NCBI GenBank assembly: GCA_964633845.1
Contig: CAZWLA010000043.1
Location: 1 to 11,976 of the forward strand
Source: JADHTT01 sp964633845
GTDB taxonomy: Bacteria; Campylobacterota; Campylobacteria; Campylobacterales; Arcobacteraceae
Reading direction: 5' to 3'
Length of the DNA stretch: 11,976 bases
Each line of letters opens with the position of its first letter. Position 1 is the stretch's first letter. Under the pieces are notes generated by a model. The model saw nothing but the letters and a program-made list of their open reading frames with translations, had not been told where the DNA came from and searched no databases. The position numbers and the translations under genes were made by a program. Shown piece after piece: positions 1 to 6,126 of the stretch.

Positions 1-7
1 AGTAAAG

Positions 8-19
8 TATAATTATAAT
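8..19 (+). promoter_or_regulatory. Tandem -10-like boxes upstream of the TIGR02757-family gene
   Basis: Two consecutive perfect TATAAT hexamers (8-13 and 14-19) lie just before the first gene. If either is used, transcription would start about 5-10 nt before the ATG at 30, giving an almost leaderless mRNA. That fits the lack of any purine-rich ribosome binding site there. In such A+T-rich DNA these hexamers also arise by chance, and the -35 region lies outside the window. Confidence 0.35.
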
Positions 20-29
20 ATATGTAATT

Positions 30-776
30 ATGAGTAATATATTAAATATAAAACAAATACTAGATATTGAAGTTGATGCTAGAGATAGTGCAGATGAATT
101 AAGCGAAGACAAATTAGATCCATTAATTGTGGCTAAGAAATATAATGATGAGTATATAGCATTAATATGTGCATTATTTGCATATGGAAATGCAAAGCTT
201 ATAGTTAAATTTTTAAGATCATTAGACTTTTCATTAATTGATAGTGATGAAGATACTATAAAAGAAAAATTAAAAGGTAAATATTACCGTTTTCAAAAAG
301 AAGATGATGTAGTAGCTATATTTATCGCACTTAGTAGGTTAAAAAAACAAACTAATTTAAATGAGCTTTTTGTAAAAGAGTACAATAAAGCTAATGATAT
401 TGAAAAATCAATATACTATTGCATTAATAAAATATATGAACAATTTGATCATAAATCACAAGGATATAATTTTTTAGTAGGAAATCCAAATTCTAAAAAT
501 TCACCATTAAAAAGATGGAATATGTATTTAAGGTGGATGGTACGAAACGACAATCTAGATATGGGATTATGGCAAGGTATTAATAAAAAAGATTTATTAT
601 TACCACTAGATACACATACATTTAAAGTATCACAAAAGCTAGGCTTATTATCAAGAAAAACATATGATATGAAAGCTGTTAAATTAATCACTAATAAGTT
701 AAAAGAGTTTGATAGTAATGATCCAATGAAATATGATTTTGCTATATATAGAATAGGGCAAGAAAAAATACTATAG
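30..776 (+). CDS. TIGR02757 family protein (DUF2400)
   Basis: A 248-residue protein matching the TIGR02757/DUF2400 family, whose biochemical role I do not know to be established. Family hallmarks in order are an early Asp-Pro (30-31), the LFAYGN segment (49-54), the arginine/tryptophan-rich KRWNMYLRWMVR (161-172), PLDTHTFKVSQKLGLL (192-207) and a terminal DPMKYDFAIYRIG (231-243). The length is near that expected for the family, so it looks intact. It appears soluble, with no signal peptide or membrane segment. The ATG at 30 is chosen because an in-frame TAA lies at 3-5 and no other start codon follows it upstream of 30. There is no convincing Shine-Dalgarno sequence, so translation may be leaderless or weak. 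metG follows 74 bp downstream on the same strand. Family assignment is confident; function is not. Confidence 0.85.
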   Translation: MSNILNIKQILDIEVDARDSADELSEDKLDPLIVAKKYNDEYIALICALFAYGNAKLIVKFLRSLDFSLIDSDEDTIKEKLKGKYYRFQKEDDVVAIFIALSRLKKQTNLNELFVKEYNKANDIEKSIYYCINKIYEQFDHKSQGYNFLVGNPNSKNSPLKRWNMYLRWMVRNDNLDMGLWQGINKKDLLLPLDTHTFKVSQKLGLLSRKTYDMKAVKLITNKLKEFDSNDPMKYDFAIYRIGQEKIL

Positions 777-793
777 ATTAACCTCAATTTAGA

Positions 794-799
794 TACAAT
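794..799 (+). promoter_or_regulatory. Candidate -10 box for metG
   Basis: TACAAT within GATACAAT, about 50 nt before the metG ATG, fits the relaxed sigma-70 -10 element of Campylobacterota, where -35 boxes are poorly conserved. It is the best candidate in the 74-bp gap after the upstream gene. Co-transcription with that gene is also possible because no terminator is visible between them. Confidence 0.35.
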
Positions 800-850
800 C
801 ACCCTAAATAAAAAAATTTGAAATTGAAATCATTTCTTCAAGGAACAAAA

Positions 851-2815
851 ATGTCAACAAACAATTCATGTAAAAAAATCTTAATCACAACTCCAATCTA
901 TTATGTAAATGATGTAGCACATATTGGTCATGCGTATACTACAATCATAGGAGATATGTTAGCTAGATACTCTAGATTAGTAGGTTATGATACTTTCTTT
1001 TTAACAGGTACAGATGAACATGGTCAAAAGATTGCTCAAAGTGCAGAATCTAGAGGTAAAACACCAAAAGAATATGCAGATGAGGTAAGTGGTAAATTTA
1101 AAACATTATGGGATGATTTTGATATCTCTTACGATAAGTTTATTAGAACAACTGATGAAGACCATAAATCAGGTGTACAAAAAGCATTTAAAAAGATGTT
1201 TGACAAAGGTGATATTTATAAAGGACACTACGAAGGTAACTATTGTGTAAGTTGTGAGACATTTTTTACTGATGCACAGCTAAATGAAGATGGTATTGGT
1301 TGTCCAGATTGTGGTAAGCCTACAAATGTAGTAAAAGAAGAGAGTTATTTCTTTAGGTTATCAAATTATCAAGATAAGCTTTTAGAATTATATGCAAATA
1401 ATCCAGAGTTCATATTGCCAAAAGCAAAAGCAAAAGAGATTGTAAATTTTGTATCTGGTGGTTTAAATGATCTTTCTATATCTAGAACATCTTTTGATTG
1501 GGGTGTAAAGCTTCCTGATAATATGGATGATGAACATGTAATGTATGTATGGATGGATGCACTAATGAACTATATCACTGCACTTGGATATGGTACAGAT
1601 GATGCAAATATGGATTTTTGGCCTGGTAAGGTTCATTTAGTAGGAAAAGATATATTAAGATTCCATGCTATTTTTTGGCCAGCATTCTTAATGTCATTAG
1701 AATTACCTTTACCAGATCATATCGCAGCTCATGGTTGGTGGACAAGAGATGGCGAAAAGATGTCTAAATCAAAAGGTAATGTTGTAAATCCAAAAGAGAT
1801 TGCAGATGCTTATGGTTTAGATGCATTTAGATACTTTATGCTTAGAGAGGTTCCATTTGGACAAGATGGAGACTTTTCTCAAAGAGCCTTAATGGATAGA
1901 ATAAACTCAGATTTAGGAAATGATTTAGGAAATCTTCTAAATAGAATTCAAGGAATGAGTGGTAAATACTTTGATTTTAAAGTTACAAGTAAAGATGTAG
2001 CTAAATATCATCAAAAAGAGCTTGATGAGGTAGATGCTATTTTAGAAAATATTGAAGATTATATATTTAATATGCAACTAAATAGATATCTTGAAGATAT
2101 TTGGAAAGTGTTAACAATTGCAAATAAAGCTATTGGTGATTATGAGCCATGGTCTATGATGAAAGATGGTAAAGAAGAAGAGGCAATGGCATTAGTAGCA
2201 CTTATTACTAATATCATGGCAAAAGTTTCTATTTTACTTGAGTCTGTTATGCCAGAAAAAATATCTAAAATATCAAGTTCTATTGGTTTTACAGTAGATA
2301 CAAATTCATATAATGCATTATTGAAAAATAAAGAATTATTAGACGATACAGTTATCACTAAAATTGATGCACTTTTCCCAAGAATTGAAGATGAATTAAT
2401 AGCAACTGCAGATGTGCAAAAAGCAGAAACAGTTGTTGAGAAGCCGAGAAAAGAATCAGTAAAGAAAGACTCTACTATGGAAGAGGATAATATTATTACA
2501 ATTGATCAATTTTTTGAAACTACACTACGAATAGGTACAATTGTGGAAGCAGTAGAAGTACCTAAATCAAAGAAACTTTTAAAGTTACAAGTTGATATAG
2601 GTGAAGAGCATAATAGACAAATTCTTGCAGGTATTAAAGAATTTTATTCTGCTGAAGACTTAGTTGGTACTCAAGCATGTGTCGTTGCAAATTTAAAGCC
2701 AGCGAAACTTATGGGAATGCTGAGTGAGGGAATGCTACTTGCTGCTAAAGATGAAGATGGTTTATGTTTAATTAGACCAGAAAAATCAAAAACTTCAGGT
2801 ACTAAAATATCATAA
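851..2815 (+). CDS. metG: Methionine--tRNA ligase (MetRS)
   Basis: Cytoplasmic enzyme that charges tRNA(Met) with methionine using ATP. The 654-residue protein has the class I signatures HIGH (24-27) and KMSKS (303-307). The connective domain has two CxxC pairs (Cys132/135 and Cys151/154), which in this family bind zinc. A Lys/Glu-rich linker leads to a C-terminal OB-fold tRNA-binding domain of the Trbp111/EMAPII type from about residue 551 to the end, used by many bacterial MetRS for dimerisation and tRNA capture. The frame can be extended to a TTG at 818, but the ATG at 851 is preferred: it has a good AAGGA (840-844) six bases upstream, and the extra 11 residues look unrelated to the family N-terminus. 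A Mur-like gene follows 12 bp downstream, probably in the same transcript. Identification is essentially certain. Confidence 0.97.
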   Translation: MSTNNSCKKILITTPIYYVNDVAHIGHAYTTIIGDMLARYSRLVGYDTFFLTGTDEHGQKIAQSAESRGKTPKEYADEVSGKFKTLWDDFDISYDKFIRTTDEDHKSGVQKAFKKMFDKGDIYKGHYEGNYCVSCETFFTDAQLNEDGIGCPDCGKPTNVVKEESYFFRLSNYQDKLLELYANNPEFILPKAKAKEIVNFVSGGLNDLSISRTSFDWGVKLPDNMDDEHVMYVWMDALMNYITALGYGTDDANMDFWPGKVHLVGKDILRFHAIFWPAFLMSLELPLPDHIAAHGWWTRDGEKMSKSKGNVVNPKEIADAYGLDAFRYFMLREVPFGQDGDFSQRALMDRINSDLGNDLGNLLNRIQGMSGKYFDFKVTSKDVAKYHQKELDEVDAILENIEDYIFNMQLNRYLEDIWKVLTIANKAIGDYEPWSMMKDGKEEEAMALVALITNIMAKVSILLESVMPEKISKISSSIGFTVDTNSYNALLKNKELLDDTVITKIDALFPRIEDELIATADVQKAETVVEKPRKESVKKDSTMEEDNIITIDQFFETTLRIGTIVEAVEVPKSKKLLKLQVDIGEEHNRQILAGIKEFYSAEDLVGTQACVVANLKPAKLMGMLSEGMLLAAKDEDGLCLIRPEKSKTSGTKIS

Positions 2816-2827
2816 TTAAGTACTAAT

Positions 2828-3799
2828 GTGCAAATACGAACATTAACAGATATAGTTGAGGGTAAACTACTTAATACTCCATCTATATCTTTTATAACAC
2901 AAATTAATACAGATCCAACAAAGATACATGATGGTGATCTTTTTATCTCAAATAATATTAATGATATAAAACAAGCTGTTAAAAATGGTGCATTTGCTAT
3001 TATTTTTGATATAGAAAATATAGATTATAGTTTAATAGATACTGAAATAGCTTGGATTCAAGTAAATGATATTGATTATGCACTACTTAGACTAACAAGA
3101 CTTTTATTAAGTAATAAAAATATTAAAAGTTTTTATTGTGATGAGATAAGTTTTGATATTTTAAAATCAATAGTCACTAGTAAAAAGAGCATTGAGTTTT
3201 TGAGTGGTGATATTTTTATAGATATTAATATTCTCAAAGATATCAATAATGATACTATATTAGTATCATCAAGTAGATTACTTATGAATTCTATCCAGCC
3301 ATTATCTAAAGAGATTAAAGTTGATAAATATAAGGTTGATAATCTAATAATAAATTCACTATTTAAAACTACATTTTCATATGATGGTATATACTATAAT
3401 TCCATTAGAGTTCCGTATTTATATATTAATAATTTTATAGCAATTCTAAATTTTATTAATAGTAATGCCTCATTGGACTATGAAATAACAAATATTAAAA
3501 ATTTAGTACATTTTAGACCTACTTTTATTGATAATGATTATAATATTACTGAGTTTGGAAAATCAAATAGGTTTATTATCACTAGTGATAATAAAAATAT
3601 ATATAATAATGAAATATCATATATAAAAAGTATTTATGGGTTTGCTAAGGTATCCATAGTTAAAGGATTTGATGATGAGACTTTATATGGTACTATAAAA
3701 AATAGTGATTTTAATTGTTTATATATTTTTGGAAAATCAAAAGAGCAACTGGAGGCTCTTTTGATTAAAAAACAAGAGGAGCAACTAAAATTATTTTAG
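2828..3799 (+). CDS. Mur ligase N-terminal-domain-like protein without ATPase core
   Basis: A 323-residue protein whose first ~100 residues resemble the UDP-MurNAc-binding N-terminal domain of MurE/MurF ligases: a Thr-Asp-x-x-Lys-(x)3-Gly-Asp-Leu-Phe-like stretch (28-39) and AVKNGAFAIIFD (50-61). I see no Gly-Lys-Thr ATP loop nor the rest of a Mur central domain, so it cannot be a normal ligase. The remainder (about 100-323) is Ile/Asn/Asp-rich and unrecognised, with no signal peptide or membrane segment. I recall similar metG-linked proteins in Campylobacterota carrying varied annotations, but cannot confirm this. The start is GTG at 2828 with only a weak purine match upstream. An ATG two bases earlier is out of frame and stops within seven codons. 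The 12-bp gap after metG suggests co-transcription. Its stop codon overlaps that of the convergent membrane-protein gene. Real gene, likely; function unknown. Confidence 0.7.
   Translation: MQIRTLTDIVEGKLLNTPSISFITQINTDPTKIHDGDLFISNNINDIKQAVKNGAFAIIFDIENIDYSLIDTEIAWIQVNDIDYALLRLTRLLLSNKNIKSFYCDEISFDILKSIVTSKKSIEFLSGDIFIDINILKDINNDTILVSSSRLLMNSIQPLSKEIKVDKYKVDNLIINSLFKTTFSYDGIYYNSIRVPYLYINNFIAILNFINSNASLDYEITNIKNLVHFRPTFIDNDYNITEFGKSNRFIITSDNKNIYNNEISYIKSIYGFAKVSIVKGFDDETLYGTIKNSDFNCLYIFGKSKEQLEALLIKKQEEQLKLF
3735..3766 (-). terminator. Terminator-like perfect inverted repeat inside coding sequence
   Basis: A 12-bp perfect inverted repeat, AATCAAAAGAGC (3735-3746) and GCTCTTTTGATT (3755-3766), separated by an 8-nt loop. 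Read on the - strand it lies about 30 bases past the stop of the CBS-domain membrane protein gene and offers a GAGC/GCTC core followed by TTTTGATTTT, which suits an intrinsic terminator. It sits within the last codons of the convergent Mur-like gene. The structure is nearly symmetric, so weak termination on the + strand before that gene's stop codon is conceivable. The GC core is only 4 bp. Confidence 0.55.
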
Positions 3800-4845
3800 T
3801 TACTACTTTTATCTTGTTGTTTTCTTTTAGCCTTCATCTTTGCAGAAGCTAGCTTTCTCATGTCTTCAGTAGTGTCAGACTCATCCATAATCTCTAAGCC
3901 TAGGATTGTTTCAAGACAGTCTTCTAGTGTTACAATACCTTCTGTTTGATCATATCCATCTGTTACTAATAGCATATGAGCCTTAGATTTAGTAAATGAG
4001 TTAAGTGCTTTTGAAACTGGAATATTTTCATTTAAACTATCAATACTTATCATGATTGATTCTATAGTAACATCACTATTTTTAATTGCATGTTTAAATA
4101 ATTTTTTTGTAAGAATCATACCTACAATATTATCAATATTATGATCATATACTGGTACTCTAGAGAATTTATATGTTCTTGTATCATCTAGTAGGTCTTT
4201 GATGATAGTATTTTTATCAACAGCAAACATTACAGATCTTGGAGTTAAAATATCTTTTAACCTTACCTCTTTTAATTTCAGTGTATTTTCAATAATATCT
4301 GATTCTAAATCGTTTATAATACCATCTTCTTCACTTAATAGTGCACTTTGTATAAGTTCTTCTCTAGATACAGTGTCACTACCACTATTTTTACTAATCT
4401 TTTTTGTAATAAATAGTGTTAAAATAATTACTGGGTAAGTAATAAATATAAAAACATTTATTATTTTTGCTGCTAGTGGAGCTAGTTGTTTCCAGTATAC
4501 AGCACCTATAGTTTTTGGTATTATTTCTGCAAAGAAAAGAATCATAAATGTTAATGCTATTGAGGCAAACAGTACATAACTACTATCATTATTAAATACT
4601 ATTTGAGCTTGTACACCAATAGCTGTCGCACCAAGTGTGTTTGCAAATGTATTAAGTATTAAGATAGATGATATAGATTTATCAATGTTTGTCTTAAGTT
4701 TTCGTAGAAGTTCACCAGCTTCTTGGTGCTCTTGTTCTAAAACAGAAATATATGATACATTTACTGATAATAGTATAGATTCTAGTATAGAACAAAGAAA
4801 TGAGATTGATATTACAAGTACAAATAAAAATACTAAATATTCCAT
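3796..4845 (-). CDS. CNNM/CorC-like membrane protein (DUF21 plus CBS pair)
   Basis: A 349-residue inner-membrane protein of the CNNM/CorC (HlyC/TlyC 'hemolysin') group, whose studied members are linked to Mg2+ or other divalent cation transport. The N-terminal DUF21 domain has about four hydrophobic segments (roughly 1-28, 58-84, 90-114 and 122-148). It carries the family motifs LNTFANTLGA (64-73) and AEIIPKTIG (106-114). A CBS-domain pair, which in relatives senses adenine nucleotides, spans about 198-318. The protein ends in a short basic tail (about 331-349), so the C-terminal CorC_HlyC domain of many relatives is absent. Only a weak ribosome binding site (AGG, 8 nt upstream) precedes the ATG. 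It lies downstream of the S24 repressor gene on the same strand, about 100 bp away. Family is confident; substrate and the old 'hemolysin' label are not. Confidence 0.88.
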   Translation of the reverse strand: MEYLVFLFVLVISISFLCSILESILLSVNVSYISVLEQEHQEAGELLRKLKTNIDKSISSILILNTFANTLGATAIGVQAQIVFNNDSSYVLFASIALTFMILFFAEIIPKTIGAVYWKQLAPLAAKIINVFIFITYPVIILTLFITKKISKNSGSDTVSREELIQSALLSEEDGIINDLESDIIENTLKLKEVRLKDILTPRSVMFAVDKNTIIKDLLDDTRTYKFSRVPVYDHNIDNIVGMILTKKLFKHAIKNSDVTIESIMISIDSLNENIPVSKALNSFTKSKAHMLLVTDGYDQTEGIVTLEDCLETILGLEIMDESDTTEDMRKLASAKMKAKRKQQDKSSN

Positions 4846-4868
4846 AATATTTGCCTGTTTGTTAGATT

Positions 4869-4906
4869 AAAAAAAAGGGAGTAGGGGTCCAATTAATTAT
4901 CTCCTA
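4869..4906 (-). terminator. Possible weak terminator or leader element between repressor and CNNM gene
   Basis: On the - strand a GGAG ... CTCCC arrangement with a long A+T-rich loop is followed by a run of eight T (4869-4876 as A on the + strand). It lies after the repressor stop codon and could end that transcript. The stem is short (about 4 bp), so the call is weak. A TATAAT on the - strand at 4921-4926 could be a separate promoter for the CNNM gene, in which case the T-run would fall in that gene's leader. Confidence 0.3.
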
Positions 4907-4947
4907 GTTGAATTTTGTAAATTATAACATAGGAAAGTATAAATTAT

Positions 4948-5604
4948 CTAAAATATTGAACCAAACGAACTTAAAACTTTTCCATGTATAGTTAAATCAT
5001 TTTTATGGATAACTTGATTTGAGTATATTTCATTATCTGAAATAACATCATATTTACCATCTGCTCGATTTTGAATTCTTTTTACAAGTAAGCCATCAGG
5101 TGTATAAATAGCATAGATACCATCTCTAGTACAATCTTTTTTTGTATGATCAACAAATATAATATCACCATCATTTAATGTTGGTTCCATAGATTCACCT
5201 GTCACATTTATAGCTTCAATATTTTTTATATTTTCTTTTCCACCAAGATTTGCTATAAAAAAGTCTGGTACATCTAATTTTTCAAACTCTTCATAATCTA
5301 TATCTGAACCAGCACCGGCACTTAGTGCAACACCTGGATAAAACTTAACCCAGTATCTATCAGTACTATCTACTAAAGAACTTGGATCTTGCCCATATAA
5401 AAGCCAATTTATTGATATTTTTTTAAGGGCACAAAAATCTAATATTTTATCAAATGGAATTTTATCTCTTTTTTTCATTGTTGCAAAATTAATTTGTGTT
5501 AAATCTAAAGCATCTGCTACATCTTTATCATAAACCTTTCCACTTTGACCATCACTACTTAAAATATCTTTTAATTTTTCAATAATTTCATTGACATTTA
5601 GCAT
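4948..5604 (-). CDS. Phage CI-like/S24 family transcriptional repressor
   Basis: A 218-residue cytoplasmic regulator with an N-terminal helix-turn-helix of the phage CI repressor type (about 4-70, including DKDVADALDLTQINFATMKKR and INWLLYG) and a C-terminal LexA/CI-like S24 domain (about 90-218). The catalytic pair is visible: Ser138 in GESMEP and Lys175 in LLVKRIQ. An Ala-Gly-containing stretch (LSAGAGSD, 94-101) sits where S24 repressors are self-cleaved, so damage-responsive autocleavage is possible but unproven. The frame extends upstream to 5652, but the ATG at 5604 is chosen because GAGG lies six bases before it on the - strand. A TATAAT on the - strand at 5624-5629 is a candidate -10. 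No other phage genes are nearby, so this may be a domesticated regulator. It is divergent from the oad operon, whose promoter region lies within 300 bp, making that operon one candidate target. Confidence 0.87.
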   Translation of the reverse strand: MLNVNEIIEKLKDILSSDGQSGKVYDKDVADALDLTQINFATMKKRDKIPFDKILDFCALKKISINWLLYGQDPSSLVDSTDRYWVKFYPGVALSAGAGSDIDYEEFEKLDVPDFFIANLGGKENIKNIEAINVTGESMEPTLNDGDIIFVDHTKKDCTRDGIYAIYTPDGLLVKRIQNRADGKYDVISDNEIYSNQVIHKNDLTIHGKVLSSFGSIF

Positions 5605-5623
5605 TTTTAACCTCATTCCTAAA

Positions 5624-5629
5624 ATTATA
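5624..5629 (-). promoter_or_regulatory. Candidate -10 box of the S24 repressor gene
   Basis: A perfect TATAAT on the - strand, about 20 bases before the chosen ATG at 5604. It gives a predicted transcript start near 5617, leaving room for the GAGG ribosome binding site. A short AAATT/AATTT dyad (5622-5626 and 5634-5638) overlaps it and could be an autoregulatory operator, though in A+T-rich DNA it may be chance. Confidence 0.4.
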
Positions 5630-5667
5630 TTACAATTTGACATAAAAATCAATAAGAGGATGACTAA

Positions 5668-5763
5668 ATGACAATAATGATAAAAGAAGTAGGATCACTA
5701 CTAGTAAAAACTTGTATTAAAATTGATAATATTATATATAAAATTGGTGACACTATTTTATAA
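5668..5763 (+). CDS. Possible 31-residue small ORF upstream of oadG
   Basis: A short open frame starting ATG-ACA-ATA-ATG and ending at TAA (5761-5763). It is preceded by AGAGGA (5655-5660) at a favourable 7-nt spacing. The predicted peptide (MTIMIKEVGSLLVKTC...) is moderately hydrophobic with several lysines and resembles nothing I know. It is divergent from the S24 repressor gene and precedes the oad operon by about 110 bp, so it could be a small regulator, a leader peptide or nothing. The evidence for coding is the ribosome binding site, plausible codon choice and the otherwise unusually long intergenic gap. A short frame like this easily arises by chance. Confidence 0.3.
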   Translation: MTIMIKEVGSLLVKTCIKIDNIIYKIGDTIL

Positions 5764-5783
5764 ATATAAGCCAAATTTTTATA

Positions 5784-5804
5784 AATTATTTGAGATAAAT
5801 AATT
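5784..5804. promoter_or_regulatory. AATTATTT-N5-AAATAATT dyad upstream of oadG
   Basis: A perfect 8-bp inverted repeat with a 5-nt spacer, about 17 bp upstream of the candidate oadG -10 box. Its position suits an operator for the divergent repressor or another regulator. It is composed almost entirely of A and T, so chance is a real alternative. Confidence 0.3.
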
Positions 5805-5820
5805 ACTAAAGCAAAATTAA

Positions 5821-5828
5821 TATAAAAT
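5821..5828 (+). promoter_or_regulatory. Candidate -10 box of the oad-pck operon
   Basis: TATAAAAT located 44 nt before the oadG ATG is the best sigma-70 -10 candidate for the operon, predicting a start near 5835 and a leader of about 38 nt. No clear -35 box is seen, which is usual for Campylobacterota promoters. Confidence 0.4.
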
Positions 5829-5841
5829 ACCACTAACTTTA

Positions 5842-5858
5842 TTTGTGATAAACACAAA
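5842..5858. promoter_or_regulatory. TTTGTG-N5-CACAAA dyad in the oadG leader
   Basis: A perfect 6-bp inverted repeat (TTTGTGATAAACACAAA) between the candidate -10 box and the oadG ribosome binding site. It could be a transcription factor operator just downstream of the start site, with half-sites that recall but do not equal the CRP/FNR TTGTGA-type consensus. Alternatively it could form an RNA hairpin immediately before the GGGG ribosome binding site at 5863-5866. Confidence 0.4.
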
Positions 5859-5872
5859 AAATGGGGTATAAA

Positions 5873-6124
5873 ATGGAAATCAATTTAGTAGCAGAAGCAC
5901 TGAAGTTTATGGTACTTGGTATGGGAATAGTATTCTTATTCCTTATCATTATGATATTTGCGTTAAAAGCGCAAGCTTATCTAATAAAGAAGTATGTACC
6001 AGAAAATGATGATAAAGCATCTAATTCAAATGAGTGGCAACCAGCCAAAAAGTCTAATGACGATATAATTGCAGCAATTACAAGTGCTATTATTCATCAC
6101 TCAAAATCAAATAAAAAAGGTTAA
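5873..6124 (+). CDS. oadG: Na+-pumping oxaloacetate decarboxylase, gamma subunit
   Basis: Small membrane subunit (83 residues) that in this family anchors the biotin-bearing alpha subunit to the beta subunit and, in studied enzymes, binds Zn2+. It has one transmembrane helix (about 10-32, containing LGMGIVFLFL) followed by a hydrophilic tail with the typical AAITSAI-His-His ending. The frame opens at an ATG at 5861, but the ATG at 5873 is preferred: GGGG (5863-5866) lies six bases upstream, while 5861 has no ribosome binding site. The oadA start follows the stop after 2 bp, so translation is probably coupled. The subunit is too small for its sequence alone to be decisive, but the adjacent oadA and oadB make the call secure. 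Confidence 0.9.
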   Translation: MEINLVAEALKFMVLGMGIVFLFLIIMIFALKAQAYLIKKYVPENDDKASNSNEWQPAKKSNDDIIAAITSAIIHHSKSNKKG

Positions 6125-6126
6125 TA

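Noticed and set aside
449..802. Minus-strand open frame opposite the TIGR02757-family gene
   Set aside because: It is antisense to a gene with clear family motifs, and its product has no recognisable domain.
818..850. TTG-initiated 11-residue N-terminal extension of metG
   Set aside because: The ATG at 851 has a good AAGGA at six bases, and the added residues do not fit the start of MetRS proteins.
5637..5642. TTGACA resembling a + strand -35 box before the small ORF
   Set aside because: No acceptable -10 box lies 16-18 bases downstream, and -35 boxes are weak indicators in this type of genome.
4948..5652. Repressor as evidence of a resident prophage
   Set aside because: No integrase, structural, lysis or replication genes flank it, and neighbours on both sides are core metabolic or housekeeping genes.
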